Shown piece by piece: positions 19,503-29,257 of a stretch of 64,000 nt of DNA. This DNA comes from Prochlorococcus marinus str. MIT 9401. Lineage in GTDB: Bacteria > Cyanobacteriota > Cyanobacteriia > PCC-6307 > Cyanobiaceae. How positions within the stretch are numbered: position 1 is the first letter of the stretch; every line of letters begins with the position of its first letter. Where the stretch lies: assembly GCF_000760095.1 (NCBI RefSeq), contig NZ_JNAR01000013.1, positions 42,189 through 106,188 of the forward strand, read 5' to 3'. The notes below the pieces were generated by a model. That model was not told where the DNA came from. It did no database searches and was given only the letters and a program-made list of their open reading frames with translations. The translations under genes and the position numbers were made by a program.

Positions 19503-19907
19503 TTATTGTTCACATTGTGAGGTACAAAGTTTTTCAATATCGGATCTACCTGTAATTTGAAGTCTATATTTTGCCCAATATCTGTAAACCAATCTCAATA
19601 ATGGAGATAAGATCTTAATCTTCAAGGGATAATAAACCCAACCTAAACCAACTAATTCATAAGAATACGCAAGTACATCTAGTCCCCTAATAATTTCTCC
19701 ATTTTCAATAATCCCATGCAGGTTTGACATGGCTTCTGAATATGAGATGTCATTAAAAAGACTTTGATCATAATCCTTAGTATTAATATCTATAAATGCA
19801 ATTCGATTTAAGGTATCTCTTTTTTTAAGAAAATTTGTTTCTCTCAAACAAAGTGGGCAACCACCATCGAATAAAAAGATTAATTTATTTTTCATATTTT
19901 TATTCAA
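19503..19907 (-). CDS. DCC-family thiol-disulfide oxidoreductase (DUF393)
   Basis: This 134-aa protein has LIFLFDGGCPLCLRETNFL near the N-terminus. The family-defining D-x-x-C-x-x-C thioredoxin-like motif is at residues 14-20, followed by YSYELVGLGWVYYPLKI, typical of DCC proteins. It is probably a small thiol-disulfide or redox protein; its substrate is unknown. It is the first gene of the minus-strand series DCC, DUF2805, DUF2256, photolyase, which looks like one operon. Confidence 0.85.
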   Translation of the reverse strand: MNKNMKNKLIFLFDGGCPLCLRETNFLKKRDTLNRIAFIDINTKDYDQSLFNDISYSEAMSNLHGIIENGEIIRGLDVLAYSYELVGLGWVYYPLKIKILSPLLRLVYRYWAKYRLQITGRSDIEKLCTSQCEQ

Positions 19908-20072
19908 ATATAGATATTAAATAACTTTTTTGTGGAATAAAAAATTTTTTTTAGGGTACAAGCTTTATAAAGCCTTAATAATTGCCAGTTCTAATTTAGT
20001 GAAATTATATTATCTTATTAATTAATAAGCCATTGATTAAGGGATACATCAATGGTTTAAAACTATTTATGA

Positions 20073-20276
20073 TCAGTCATCTAGAAGATGAACTCCTTCT
20101 CCTACATCAGGAGTAAATTTACAATATTTTTCAAAAATAAGTCCAACACCCCTCATTTTTTCTCCTAATTCATCGTTAAATTTATTCCATTCCTCCGATT
20201 CACGATCAGGTAAATCCCACCCTTGCTTTTCTACCATACTTGTTATTATTGTATAGTCCCATTCTATGTATGCCAT
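20073..20276 (-). CDS. Small acidic hypothetical protein (67 aa)
   Basis: This protein begins MAYIEWDYTIITSMVEKQGWDLPD and ends in a short acidic tail (GEGVHLLDD). It is Trp- and Asp/Glu-rich with no membrane segment and no motif that I recognise. Amino acid use is normal for the genome, and a Gly-Trp-Asp-rich core suggests a folded protein. It is divergent from trmH across about 95 bp. Function unknown. Confidence 0.6.
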   Translation of the reverse strand: MAYIEWDYTIITSMVEKQGWDLPDRESEEWNKFNDELGEKMRGVGLIFEKYCKFTPDVGEGVHLLDD

Positions 20277-20372
20277 TAAGTTAATTTAAACTACCAAAAC
20301 ATTATAAACCAAGAGATCTAATAGGTAATCAATATTTTTTGAATATAATTTAAAAGTGTGAAAAAATTATAA

Positions 20373-21044
20373 ATGTCAATTTTGCCAAGAAGATTTGAAC
20401 GAATCAAAAGTGTTTTAGATTGCAGAATGAAAAACTTGACTGTTTTAGTTGAGGATGTCAATAAACCACATAATTTATCTGCGATATTAAGGTCATGTGA
20501 TGCGGCAGGAGTTTTCGAAGCAAATTTTATTAGCAAAACTAATGCCGTTAAGACTTTTAATAGTACTGCTCAAGGAAGCCAAAAATGGGTAAAACTGAAT
20601 AATCATGAAAACATTATCACGGCAATATCTGATTTAAAGAATAAGGGTTTTAAATTATATGGAACGACTCTTAATAGTGAATCAGTAGATTATAGAAATT
20701 TTGATTATTCTCAAAATACATGTTTTGTTTTAGGAGCAGAAAAATGGGGACTAAGTAATGAAATTATATCAATGGTTGATCAATCAATCTTTATACCTAT
20801 GAGAGGTATGGTTCAATCTCTGAATGTTTCAGTTGCTGCCTCTATATTATTATTTGAAGCTGTTCGCCAAAGAAAAAATAAAGGTATATTGCCCGCTAAT
20901 GGAGAAGGGTTAAATATGGATGAATATCAAAAAACACTTTTTGAATGGTGTTACCCAGAATTAGCAGCAATCTATAAAAAATCAGCTAAAGAATATCCAA
21001 AGTTGAATGATCAAGGAGAACTTGATCCTATTACAGATAACTAA
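20373..21044 (+). CDS. trmH: tRNA (guanosine(18)-2'-O)-methyltransferase, SpoU/TrmH family
   Basis: This 223-aa SPOUT methyltransferase 2'-O-methylates G18 of tRNAs. The three SPOU motifs are visible: VLVEDVNKPHNLSAILRSCDAAG (motif 1, near residue 24), FVLGAEKWGLSNEI (motif 2) and IFIPMRGMVQSLNVSVAASILLFE (motif 3). The extra C-terminal helix region (YQKTLFEWCYPELAAIY) is the TrmH-specific extension. The stop codon lies 2 bp from the convergent ABC permease gene. Confidence 0.92.
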   Translation: MSILPRRFERIKSVLDCRMKNLTVLVEDVNKPHNLSAILRSCDAAGVFEANFISKTNAVKTFNSTAQGSQKWVKLNNHENIITAISDLKNKGFKLYGTTLNSESVDYRNFDYSQNTCFVLGAEKWGLSNEIISMVDQSIFIPMRGMVQSLNVSVAASILLFEAVRQRKNKGILPANGEGLNMDEYQKTLFEWCYPELAAIYKKSAKEYPKLNDQGELDPITDN

Positions 21045-21046
21045 AT

Positions 21047-21892
21047 TTATTCAGAATTTTGACTATCAAAAATTTCTTCAAGGTCCTCTCCTATAAAAGA
21101 AAGACCTAAAACTAAAAAAAACATTGCCAAACCTGGGAACAAAGCCGTCCACCAGATACCTGTAGGTAAAGCGGCAAGAGCCAGATTTAAATCACTTCCC
21201 CACTCTGGGACATCTGCAGGAACGCCAAGGCCTAAAAATCCTAAACTTCCTAATACCAAAACAGCATCTGCAGCATTTAGGGTAAGCAGAATAGGCAATG
21301 GTGTTATTACATTTGGGAGAATATATTTGAAAATAATTTTTTTAACATCAGCTCCTGCAACTTGAGCTGCCTCCACATAAGTTTCGGATTTAACCAATAT
21401 TGTCTGATTTCTGATTAATCTAAAGTATTGAGGAGAGTAAACAATACACAATGCCAAAGCCGCGTTAAGGATACCCTTACCCAATACAAAAGCCACAACA
21501 ACTGAAAGCAAAATTACAGGTATTGAAAAAATAGTATCCATTATTAGTGATAAGCATTTATCAAAAAAACCACCAAAATATCCACTTAATAATCCCAACG
21601 GCAAACCCAAACTTAATGAAAAAAGAATAGCTAAGAATACAACTTCTATAGCTAATGATGATCCTTGCAAAGTTCTTAAGCAAACATCTCTTCCTAATCT
21701 ATCTGTGCCACAAAAATGATTAAGAGAAGGAGGGGCAAAGATGTCATTGCTTAACATTGAAAATGAATAGCCAAAAAAATTATTGGCCTCTAAAAATTTC
21801 ATTATTAAAACAACAAGAAGATAAAAAAGTACAATTAAAAATCCAGCTTTTCTGATGTTTGCGCCGACACGATTAAATGAGTTAATATCCAA
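21047..21892 (-). CDS. ABC transporter permease, DppC/OppC type
   Basis: This 281-aa inner-membrane permease has about six transmembrane segments and the binding-protein-dependent transport loop EAAQVAGADVKKIIFKYILPNVITPL (the EAA motif that contacts the ATPase). The N-terminal region FAPPSLNHFCGTDRLGRDVCLRTLQGS is characteristic of DppC/OppC peptide or nickel permeases. No second permease, ATPase or binding protein is adjacent, so the partners are encoded elsewhere. The substrate cannot be inferred from this gene alone. Confidence 0.88.
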   Translation of the reverse strand: MDINSFNRVGANIRKAGFLIVLFYLLVVLIMKFLEANNFFGYSFSMLSNDIFAPPSLNHFCGTDRLGRDVCLRTLQGSSLAIEVVFLAILFSLSLGLPLGLLSGYFGGFFDKCLSLIMDTIFSIPVILLSVVVAFVLGKGILNAALALCIVYSPQYFRLIRNQTILVKSETYVEAAQVAGADVKKIIFKYILPNVITPLPILLTLNAADAVLVLGSLGFLGLGVPADVPEWGSDLNLALAALPTGIWWTALFPGLAMFFLVLGLSFIGEDLEEIFDSQNSE

Positions 21893-21971
21893 AATCTTTT
21901 TTTAAAGATATAAATGAAATATACCCAATTCTTTTAAAAATAAATAGCTATGAATTTTAAATTAAAAAAAA

Positions 21972-23780
21972 TTACTGGTTTAATTTCAAGACTGCCATAA
22001 AAGCTTCTTGAGGGACTTCAACTTTACCCATTGCCTTCATCCTCTTTTTACCTTTGGCTTGTTTCTTTAAAAGTTTCTTTTTCCTAGAAATATCCCCTCC
22101 ATAGCATTTAGATAAAACATCTTTTCGCAAAGCACTTATGCTTTCACTTGCAATAATCCTGCTTCCGATTGATGCTTGAATAGGTATTTTAAATTGTTGT
22201 TTTGGAATAAGTTCCTTTAATTTCTCAACTAAACTTCTTCCAATTCCATAAGCCTTATCTTTATGAACAATAGAAGTTAATGGATCTGCTCTTTCTGAAT
22301 TTATTAGAACATCTAATCTAACAAGGTCATTTTTTCTGTAGCCAATCAAATGATATTCCATTGATGCATAACCTTGAGTTCTACTTTTCATTTGATCAAA
22401 GAAATCTGTAACAACTTCTGCTAATGGAATTTCATAAATCAAGGTAACTCGATCTGTTGTTATGTATTTCATATCTATAAATACTCCCCTTCTTTCCTGA
22501 CATAAACCCATTAATGTTCCATTAAATTCATTAGGAGCATAAATTTCCATTTTCACGTAAGGCTCTTCTATTGATTCTCTAAGTTGTGGATCAGGAATTG
22601 TAGAAGGATTATCAATAAAGATATGTTCCTGCTGATTTAAATTAACTTTATAAATAACTGATGGTGCCGTTACGATTAGATCCAAGTCATATTCTCTTTC
22701 TAATCTTTCTTGAACAATCTCCATATGAAGAAGTCCTAGGAATCCGCACCTAAATCCGAAGCCCATAGCGCTACTGGTTTCGGGCTCATATTTTAAAGCC
22801 GCGTCAGATAATTGTAATTTTTCAAGTGATACTCTTAAATCTGGGAATTGATCAGCATCAGTCGGGAATAACCCACAAAAAACCATAGGATTTGCTGTCT
22901 TATATCCAGGCAAAGGATCATTGGCAGGTGAATTTAAAAGGGTAATAGTATCTCCCACTCTCGCATCAGCAACTGATTTTATAGAGGCAGCTAAATAACC
23001 AACTTCTCCTGCATGTAATTCATCAACTTGCTGCTGATCAGGCGCCATTATTCCTATCTCATCTAGTTCATAATTTTTCTTACTTGCCATTAATAATATT
23101 TTTTCTCTCTTATTTAGAGACCCAGATATTACCCTGAAATAAACAATAACTCCCCTGTACGGATCATAATAAGAATCAAAAATCAGTGCCTTTGTAGGGA
23201 GTTTAATTTCATCTTGAGGAGGAGGTACTCTTTTTACGATTGCTTCCAATATATCTTTAATACCAACTCCAGTTTTTGCTGAACAATTTATTGCATTAGA
23301 GGTATCAAGTCCAATAATTTCTTCTATTTCTTGTTTTATTTTTTCAGCATCAGCCCCTGGTAAATCGACTTTATTTAAAACAGGAATTATCTCAAGATTA
23401 TTTTCTAAGGCAAGATAAACATTAGCTAAGGTTTGAGCTTCTACTCCTTGACTTGCATCAACAACAAGTAAGGCACCTTCACAAGCTTGAAGAGATCTAC
23501 TAACCTCATAAGAAAAATCAACATGTCCTGGAGTATCTATTAAGTTCAAAACATATTCTTGGGAATCGTCAGCTTTATATTTCATCCTAGCGGCCTGTAA
23601 CTTGATAGTAATTCCTCTCTCTCTCTCAAGATCCATACTGTCCAAAAATTGTTCTTGCATATCCCTTTGCTGCACAGTACCAGTATCTTGAAGCAACCTA
23701 TCTGCAAGGGTAGATTTGCCATGGTCAATATGAGCAATTATGCAGAAATTTCTAATTTTTGAAACCGATATATCAGTCAT
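21972..23780 (-). CDS. lepA: Elongation factor 4 (LepA) GTPase
   Basis: LepA is a ribosome-associated GTPase that back-translocates or remodels stalled or initiating ribosomes. At 602 aa it has the full domain set: G1 [15 protein letters not shown] near residue 16, switch regions [11 protein letters not shown] and [17 protein letters not shown]4 NKVDLPGAD, then EF-G-like domains II, III and V and the LepA-specific C-terminal domain ([18 protein letters not shown]). Length and motifs are canonical. Confidence 0.97.
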   Translation of the reverse strand: MTDISVSKIRNFCIIAHIDHGKSTLADRLLQDTGTVQQRDMQEQFLDSMDLERERGITIKLQAARMKYKADDSQEYVLNLIDTPGHVDFSYEVSRSLQACEGALLVVDASQGVEAQTLANVYLALENNLEIIPVLNKVDLPGADAEKIKQEIEEIIGLDTSNAINCSAKTGVGIKDILEAIVKRVPPPQDEIKLPTKALIFDSYYDPYRGVIVYFRVISGSLNKREKILLMASKKNYELDEIGIMAPDQQQVDELHAGEVGYLAASIKSVADARVGDTITLLNSPANDPLPGYKTANPMVFCGLFPTDADQFPDLRVSLEKLQLSDAALKYEPETSSAMGFGFRCGFLGLLHMEIVQERLEREYDLDLIVTAPSVIYKVNLNQQEHIFIDNPSTIPDPQLRESIEEPYVKMEIYAPNEFNGTLMGLCQERRGVFIDMKYITTDRVTLIYEIPLAEVVTDFFDQMKSRTQGYASMEYHLIGYRKNDLVRLDVLINSERADPLTSIVHKDKAYGIGRSLVEKLKELIPKQQFKIPIQASIGSRIIASESISALRKDVLSKCYGGDISRKKKLLKKQAKGKKRMKAMGKVEVPQEAFMAVLKLNQ

Positions 23781-23835
23781 ATAGAAAGAAAAATTCTCCT
23801 ATTGTTACATCTTGATTAATATTAGCTAATTAGAA

Positions 23836-25332
23836 TTATGGATGGAAACCAAAAATGGAATTATTTCTTTTTTTAATTTCTTTTATGAAGGCACTGTAAT
23901 TTTCAGAGACTGATAGTTCTGGATAAATTAAGTCATTTATTTTTTTCTGAAGATTATGCTTATCATTAAAAAATAAAACAGATTTTTCTAGAACCTCAAC
24001 CATAATTGAAACCGCAGTACTTGCTCCCGGAGAGGCTCCCAACAAAGCAGATAATGATCCATCAGATGAATTTACAATCTCAGTTCCAAATTTCAAAGAA
24101 CCACCACTTTCAGTTTTTTTAATTATTTGGACTCTTTGACCAGCATTCTTTAAATACCAATCAGAAGGATTAGCTGATGGCATCATATTCTTTAAATTCT
24201 CAACTCTTGAGTTATGGTTCTTTAATGATTGTGATATTAGGTAATTAATTAAATCGTTGTTCTTGAAACCAACGTCTAACATAGAAAAAATATTATTCTT
24301 TTTAATTGAACTAAATAAGTCAAAGTATGAACTTTGTTTTAGAAATTTCGTTGTAAATCCAGCAAAAGGTCCATATAAAAGAAGTTTTTTATTATCAATC
24401 CATCTAGTGTCTAAATGAGGCACAGACATTGGGGGCGAACCAATATCAGCTTTACCATAAACTTTTGAGTTATGTTTTTCTGTTAGATCTTTTTTCTCGC
24501 AAATAAGCCATTTCCCACTAACAGGAAATCCACCATAACTTTTTGCTTCTGGAATTTTTGATTTTTGTAAATAATTAATTGTTTTTCCACCAGCACCAAG
24601 AAAAACGTAGCCCGTTCTAATTGAAGTTTTTCTACCTTCAGAACTGATTTCTAGTTCCCATTGTTTTTTATCGATTTTCTTTAAATCTACTAATTCTGTT
24701 TTGTATCTAATTTCAACATTTTTGTTTAAGGAAACTAATGACAAATACTCTTTAGTTAAAGCCTCAAAATTTATATCAGTTCCTCTATCTATTCTGGTAG
24801 CAGCAATTTGAGTAGATGGATTTCTATCTTTTGTTATTAGAGGAGCCCATGATGAAATTTCATCAAAAGATGTAGAAAATTCCATATCGATAAATTCAGG
24901 ATTTTCGATCATTTTCTGAAATCTTTTTTTTAAAAAAGAAATATTATCCTGACCAGACACAAAGCTAATATGAGGAATAAATTTTAGAAACTTCTTAATA
25001 TCAATTTTCCCTGCTTCATACAATGAGGCCCATAAAGACATGGATGTTTCAAAAGAACGATTTATTGAGAGCGCTTTATCTATTTTTAGATTTCCTTTTT
25101 CATCTAAAGGGGTATAGTTTAATTCGCAATTAGCTGCATGACCTGTACCTGCATTATTAAAAGCGCCAGTACTTTCACTTCCTGGAGCATTTAATTTTTC
25201 TATAATAAGAAATTTTATATCTGGTAAAACTTCTGAAATTAGGAGGGCTAAAGTACTGCTCATTATCCCTGCTCCCACTAAGACCGCATCAAAGTAGCTA
25301 TTGTCATTAGTGGGATTTTTAGATGGAGTCAC
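23836..25332 (-). CDS. mqo: Malate:quinone oxidoreductase
   Basis: This FAD-dependent peripheral membrane enzyme oxidises malate to oxaloacetate and passes electrons to quinones. The N-terminal dinucleotide fold is [20 protein letters not shown] (near residue 16). Family motifs [22 protein letters not shown] and GQRVQIIKK are present. Length 498 aa is typical of Mqo. In a genome without an NAD-malate dehydrogenase this would complete the malate-to-oxaloacetate step (family knowledge, not seen here). Divergent from nfu. Confidence 0.93.
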   Translation of the reverse strand: MTPSKNPTNDNSYFDAVLVGAGIMSSTLALLISEVLPDIKFLIIEKLNAPGSESTGAFNNAGTGHAANCELNYTPLDEKGNLKIDKALSINRSFETSMSLWASLYEAGKIDIKKFLKFIPHISFVSGQDNISFLKKRFQKMIENPEFIDMEFSTSFDEISSWAPLITKDRNPSTQIAATRIDRGTDINFEALTKEYLSLVSLNKNVEIRYKTELVDLKKIDKKQWELEISSEGRKTSIRTGYVFLGAGGKTINYLQKSKIPEAKSYGGFPVSGKWLICEKKDLTEKHNSKVYGKADIGSPPMSVPHLDTRWIDNKKLLLYGPFAGFTTKFLKQSSYFDLFSSIKKNNIFSMLDVGFKNNDLINYLISQSLKNHNSRVENLKNMMPSANPSDWYLKNAGQRVQIIKKTESGGSLKFGTEIVNSSDGSLSALLGASPGASTAVSIMVEVLEKSVLFFNDKHNLQKKINDLIYPELSVSENYSAFIKEIKKRNNSIFGFHP

Positions 25333-25404
25333 AACAGAAAATTATATTTTTTTTGCAATTAATCAAATTTCTTTCTAGGCTTATTATAAAGTTAATACAA
25401 AATT

Positions 25405-25650
25405 ATGAGTACTGAAACACTTTCGCTGACAAACGAAAATGTAGAAAAAGTCCTTGACGAGCTAAGACCTTTTTTGATTTCTGACGGAGGTAATGTAGAG
25501 ATTGCAGAGATAGATGGTCCAATTGTCAAAGTCAGACTTCAAGGAGCTTGTGGTAGTTGCCCAAGTAGCACTATGACTCTCAAAATGGGTATTGAAAGAA
25601 AGTTAAAAGAAATGATTCCCGAGATAAGCGAAGTTGTCCAGGTTTTATAA
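25405..25650 (+). CDS. nfuA: NifU-like iron-sulfur scaffold (Nfu)
   Basis: This 81-aa protein consists only of the NifU C-terminal domain, with the cluster-binding CxxC in [20 protein letters not shown] (residues about 50-53). Cyanobacterial NfuA proteins of this size assemble and pass 4Fe-4S clusters, including to photosystem I. The start ATG at 25405 matches the short cyanobacterial form ([26 protein letters not shown]). Confidence 0.94.
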   Translation: MSTETLSLTNENVEKVLDELRPFLISDGGNVEIAEIDGPIVKVRLQGACGSCPSSTMTLKMGIERKLKEMIPEISEVVQVL

Positions 25651-25672
25651 AAATTTTTAGCTGAAATATATA

Positions 25673-25930
25673 TTATTTAGTTTTTAATTCCTTCAACAAA
25701 GATGATTCCATATCAAGGCAATCAATTGGAAGTCCTTGACCAATAGCGATTAAAAGAGGTGCAAGAATTCCTAAAGTAAAAACTAAATTTGATTGGCTTA
25801 CATCATATTTACTCAAAGTAAAAGTTATCAAATAAATAATTGAAAAATAAGCATGTAGTGAAAAAAATTCTTTTGGCTTTAACACTGGCCACCTTAAAGT
25901 ATTCCCCAAGAAATATAAAAAACCTGTCAT
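25673..25930 (-). CDS. Small membrane protein (85 aa), unknown function
   Basis: This protein has two predicted membrane segments (FSLHAYFSIIYLITFTL and LVFTLGILAPLLIAIGQGLP) and a short charged C-terminus. It starts MTGFLYFLGNTLRWPVLKPKEF. No family is recognised, but the hydrophobic pattern and even codon use support a real gene. It lies tail-to-tail with nfu, 22 bp apart. Confidence 0.6.
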   Translation of the reverse strand: MTGFLYFLGNTLRWPVLKPKEFFSLHAYFSIIYLITFTLSKYDVSQSNLVFTLGILAPLLIAIGQGLPIDCLDMESSLLKELKTK

Positions 25931-26056
25931 AAATCAATAGTTAAATTAATATTAAACCAAATATAAACATAAACCTTTTTAGAGACTATTTATAAAAAAA
26001 TTTACCTAAGATAATAATTAAAAAAACATTAAATCTTCATTTCTATTTGTAAAAGC

Positions 26057-26086
26057 TAGACATGCAGTGAAAAATACGCTTATAAT
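26057..26086 (+). promoter_or_regulatory. Sigma-70-type promoter for the DUF4278 gene
   Basis: A TAGACA at 26057-26062 is a one-mismatch -35 box. TATAAT at 26081-26086 is a perfect -10 box, with an 18-bp spacer. Transcription would begin near 26093, at the foot of a small hairpin. This is read from sequence only; no start-site data are available. Confidence 0.6.
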
Positions 26087-26092
26087 TATTTG

Positions 26093-26185
26093 GTAGCAAT
26101 AGCTACTTTTTCGTTCACCCTCATTTGAGGGCGCAGTTCGAGTCATACCATGGAACGGGGGATGGCCGTGTTGTCACATCGAAAC
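26093..26185 (+). other. GC-rich structured 5' leader of the DUF4278 gene
   Basis: The roughly 93-nt predicted leader is much richer in G and C than its surroundings. It begins with hairpin GTAGC-AATA-GCTAC (26093-26106), followed by a T-run. A second perfect hairpin, CCCTC-ATTT-GAGGG, follows at 26118-26131, and then a G-rich stretch (GGAACGGGGGATGG). No Shine-Dalgarno sequence is seen near the downstream ATG. It may be a regulatory leader or an overlapping small RNA; this is inference. Confidence 0.5.
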
Positions 26186-26359
26186 ATGACTACTTTAACT
26201 TACAGAGGTAAAAACTACGTTCAAAACAAAGAAGCTGCTAAAAAGCAACTCGTTGAACTTACCTATAGAAGAAACGTATACACCAACAGAATGGATGACG
26301 CTTCTTCAAGTAATGAAAAAGCAGAATTAAATTACAGAGGTGTTAATTACACTAAATAA
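26186..26359 (+). CDS. DUF4278 small protein (57 aa)
   Basis: This protein is built from repeats of the DUF4278 motif LTYRGxxY: TTLTYRGKNYVQ at the N-terminus, VELTYRRNVYTN in the middle and LNYRGVNYTK at the C-terminus. DUF4278 proteins are short, cyanobacterial and of unknown function. The frame is open from an ATG at 26150, but the domain begins at the ATG at 26186 and the segment before it is the structured leader, so 26186 is preferred. A strong terminator follows. Codon use and the conserved end suggest high expression. Confidence 0.8.
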   Translation: MTTLTYRGKNYVQNKEAAKKQLVELTYRRNVYTNRMDDASSSNEKAELNYRGVNYTK

Positions 26360-26376
26360 TTTAATTAAACAAATTA

Positions 26377-26408
26377 AAAGCCCCCTTTTTCAGGGGCTTT
26401 TTTTTTGG
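26377..26408 (+). terminator. Intrinsic terminator after the DUF4278 gene
   Basis: The stem AAAAGCCCC / GGGGCTTTT with a short pyrimidine-rich loop is followed by a run of T (26398-26406). It is a canonical Rho-independent terminator located 18 bp after the DUF4278 stop. Confidence 0.9.
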
Positions 26409-26436
26409 CTATATTTATCAAGAGTCCTTTAAAAAT

Positions 26437-27231
26437 ATGTCTGAAAGTTGCTGTAATACAAACACATCGAATAAAGAATCAAATCAATTCGATCATAAAG
26501 ATGCCATTCAAGAAAGATATGGCTCAGCCGCACAAGAAAAAGAAAGTTGTCTTTGTACACCAGTTGGGTTTAATCCCGTTTTACTTGAAGCAATTCCTCA
26601 AGAGGTTATAGAAAGAGACTATGGGTGTGGTGATCCAACAAAATATGTTCAAAAAAATGATATAGTCTTAGATCTTGGAAGTGGTAGCGGCAAAAATGCT
26701 TTCATTTGTGCCCAAATTGTTGGGAAAGAAGGGAGAGTTATTGGAGTTGATCAGAATGCTGATATGCTTTCTTTATCAAGATCAGCCTCTAAAGAATTTA
26801 CAAAAAATATAGGTTTCAACAATACAGAATTTCTAGAAGGTTCAATTGAAAAACTTGATGAATTAGATAAAGATTTAAATCCATTAATCGCAGATAAATC
26901 AGTTGATATTATTTTAAGTAATTGTGTTTTAAACTTGGTAAGTCCAGAATCGAGAAATAACCTTCTTAATAACATAAAAAGAGTTTTAAATGATAATGGA
27001 AGAATTGCAATTAGCGATATCGTCTCTAACAAAAAAGTTCCTTTAAGATTGCAAAATGATCATGATTTATGGACAGGATGTATTAGTGGAGCATGGTATG
27101 AGCCAGAGTTTATAAGTGATTTTAAAGAGCTAGGATTTAAAAATTTAAAATTTGCAGAAAGAAGTACTGACCCTTGGAAAGTAATTGAGGATATTGAATT
27201 TAGAACAGTAACTTTAGTTGGCAATATTTAA
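26437..27231 (+). CDS. arsM: Arsenite S-adenosylmethionine methyltransferase-like protein (ArsM type)
   Basis: This 264-aa SAM methyltransferase has motif I VLDLGSGSGKNAFICAQIVG near residue 74. It carries the cysteine pattern of ArsM enzymes: CC near the N-terminus, CLC before GFNP, YGCGDP, ILSNCVLNLV and GCISGAWYEP, the last three corresponding to arsenic-binding cysteines. It probably methylates As(III) for detoxification. The start at 26437 is ATG (MSESCCNTN). It is 36 bp upstream of the class V aminotransferase, on the same strand. Confidence 0.85.
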   Translation: MSESCCNTNTSNKESNQFDHKDAIQERYGSAAQEKESCLCTPVGFNPVLLEAIPQEVIERDYGCGDPTKYVQKNDIVLDLGSGSGKNAFICAQIVGKEGRVIGVDQNADMLSLSRSASKEFTKNIGFNNTEFLEGSIEKLDELDKDLNPLIADKSVDIILSNCVLNLVSPESRNNLLNNIKRVLNDNGRIAISDIVSNKKVPLRLQNDHDLWTGCISGAWYEPEFISDFKELGFKNLKFAERSTDPWKVIEDIEFRTVTLVGNI

Positions 27232-27267
27232 AAAAATCCAAGAGTTGAAAATATAATATAAATTTCC

Positions 27268-28443
27268 ATGAGAAATAATCTAAGAGATCAAATTCCCGCA
27301 TTAAAAAATAAGTATTATTTCAATTATGGCGGTCAAGGACCTTTACCAAAATCTTCTCTAGAAGCAATAGTTAAAACTTGGGAAATTATCCAAGATTTAG
27401 GACCATTTACCAATGATATGTGGCCTTTTATTTACAAAGAAATATTGACCACAAAAAGAATTATTTCGCAAAAATTAGGTGTCAATTCAAAGAATGTAGC
27501 TTTTACCGAAAACATCTCTTCCGGTATGATTTTGCCCTTTTGGGGAATAAAAGTAGAAGAGGGAGAAGAGTTGTTAATAAGTGACTGTGAACATCCTGGA
27601 GTAGTGGCTGCAAGTCGAGAATTTTGCAGAAGAAATAAATTAATATTCAAAATTTTGCCCATCCAAAAAATTAAAAATCTAAACGACGAAAATATAATTT
27701 TAGAGATTTTGAAAAATCTAAATGGTAAGACTAAGATCCTAATTATTTCTCATATCTTATGGAACTTTGGATATAAAATTCCTTTAAAACAAATTTCTAT
27801 CGAATTAAAAAATAATAGAGAAGATTCTTATTTACTTGTTGATGGTGCTCAAACCTTTGGGCACATAAATATTGAAAAAGAAGTTTTTTATTCTGATTTA
27901 TATTCAATAACCTCTCATAAATGGGCATGTGGACCAGAAGGACTTGGAGCCATTTATGTCTCAGATAGATTTATTCATGAAACAGATCCAACAATAATTG
28001 GTTGGAAATCATTAAAAAAAGAACAAGGCATTTATGAGCCTTCAGATAATCTTTTTCATGATGATGCAAGGAAATTTGAAATAGCTACCTCTTGTATTCC
28101 TTTACTTGCTGGGCTTCGGAATTCCTTAGATCTTTTAGATAAAGACTGCCATGAAAAAGAAAAAAACAAAAATATCAAAAAATTAAGTGAAAAACTTTGG
28201 GATGAATTAAATCAATCAAAGGGTGTTGAATTAGTTTTAGAAAAAAAATATTTAAATGGGATTGTTAGTTTTAATATCGAAAATATTAAAGATAAGGATA
28301 AATTTATAAAGAAACTTGGAGAAAAGAAAATTTGGATTAGAGTTTTAGAAGATCCAAAATGGTTTAGAGCATGCGTACATCAAATGACTACAGAAGCTGA
28401 GATTGATTTACTTGCTAGAGAAATAAAAAAAATATTGACTTAA
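27268..28443 (+). CDS. Class V aminotransferase (cysteine desulfurase/isopenicillin-epimerase-like)
   Basis: This 391-aa PLP enzyme of fold type I has the PLP-lysine in YSITSHKWACGPEGLGAIYVS near residue 217 and the cofactor Asp in YLLVDGAQTFGHI. The N-terminal YFNYGGQGPLP and the substrate-Arg region are typical of the class V group (NifS/CsdA, isopenicillin N epimerase, kynureninase-like). The loop with the persulfide Cys of true desulfurases is not evident, so sulfur transfer is uncertain. It lies downstream of arsM-like. Confidence 0.82.
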   Translation: MRNNLRDQIPALKNKYYFNYGGQGPLPKSSLEAIVKTWEIIQDLGPFTNDMWPFIYKEILTTKRIISQKLGVNSKNVAFTENISSGMILPFWGIKVEEGEELLISDCEHPGVVAASREFCRRNKLIFKILPIQKIKNLNDENIILEILKNLNGKTKILIISHILWNFGYKIPLKQISIELKNNREDSYLLVDGAQTFGHINIEKEVFYSDLYSITSHKWACGPEGLGAIYVSDRFIHETDPTIIGWKSLKKEQGIYEPSDNLFHDDARKFEIATSCIPLLAGLRNSLDLLDKDCHEKEKNKNIKKLSEKLWDELNQSKGVELVLEKKYLNGIVSFNIENIKDKDKFIKKLGEKKIWIRVLEDPKWFRACVHQMTTEAEIDLLAREIKKILT

Positions 28444-28471
28444 AGATCCATTAATATAAAAAAAATTTAGT

Positions 28472-29176
28472 TTACCAAGGTATCTCCGAGTTGTCCCATG
28501 CAATAAATTTTCCCGAAGATTCTGGTGATTGATTTTTAATAATATTGATCAAGAATTGGGAGGATTTTTCTTTACTAAATAATTTATGTTCTGGAACAAA
28601 TTTATGAAAAGGTCTAGATAAATTAGTATCTACTGTTCCTGGATGAAGCAATGTGATAGTAGCCTTTGGGAAACGTCTAGCCCATTCAATACTTAAAGAT
28701 TTAAAAAACTGATTTTGCGCAGATTTTGCAGCTCTATATGAATACCAACCTCCAGTTTGATTATCTCCAATGCTACCAACTCTTGCACTTATACTTGCAA
28801 AATTAAAATCAAAATCTTTTGGTATGAATTCTTCAATAGCTTTAGCTAACAAAATAGGAGAAAAGGCATTTATTGAAAAACTTTCCATCATATTTTTTTT
28901 ATCAAGATGTTGTAATCTTTTTTCTGGTTGAAGAGAATCACTATGAAGTCTACCTGTAGCATTAACAACTAACCTTAATTTTGAAGGATGATTTGATATT
29001 TTATTTTTCAACTGCAAAAGAGATTGAGAATCCTCTATATCTAAATCCCAAAAAGGATTAAATTCACTTATTCTTCCACACAAAACAACATCTAAATCTT
29101 TTTCACTTTCATTCAGATCTTTAGCTAGTTGTGTTCCAATTCCACCTGCGCCTACAATTAAGGCTAAGCCTTTCAT
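28472..29176 (-). CDS. Short-chain dehydrogenase/reductase (CsgA-like)
   Basis: This 234-aa SDR has the cofactor loop LIVGAGGIGTQLAKDLNES at the N-terminus, the NxxG-like VVNATGRLH, and the catalytic Ser-Tyr-Lys set (ASISARVGSIGDN then WYSYRAAKSAQNQF, Tyr near 150). After the active site it has LHPGTVDTNLSRPF, as in the C-factor (CsgA) subfamily. Its substrate is unknown. Convergent with the aminotransferase gene. Confidence 0.88.
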   Translation of the reverse strand: MKGLALIVGAGGIGTQLAKDLNESEKDLDVVLCGRISEFNPFWDLDIEDSQSLLQLKNKISNHPSKLRLVVNATGRLHSDSLQPEKRLQHLDKKNMMESFSINAFSPILLAKAIEEFIPKDFDFNFASISARVGSIGDNQTGGWYSYRAAKSAQNQFFKSLSIEWARRFPKATITLLHPGTVDTNLSRPFHKFVPEHKLFSKEKSSQFLINIIKNQSPESSGKFIAWDNSEIPW

Positions 29177-29257
29177 TTTATTAAAAATAACTCCATTGAT
29201 TTTAAGAAACTTTTCTTGTGATTTGCGTAAAGATTTTGCTTATTAGATTAGGAAATT

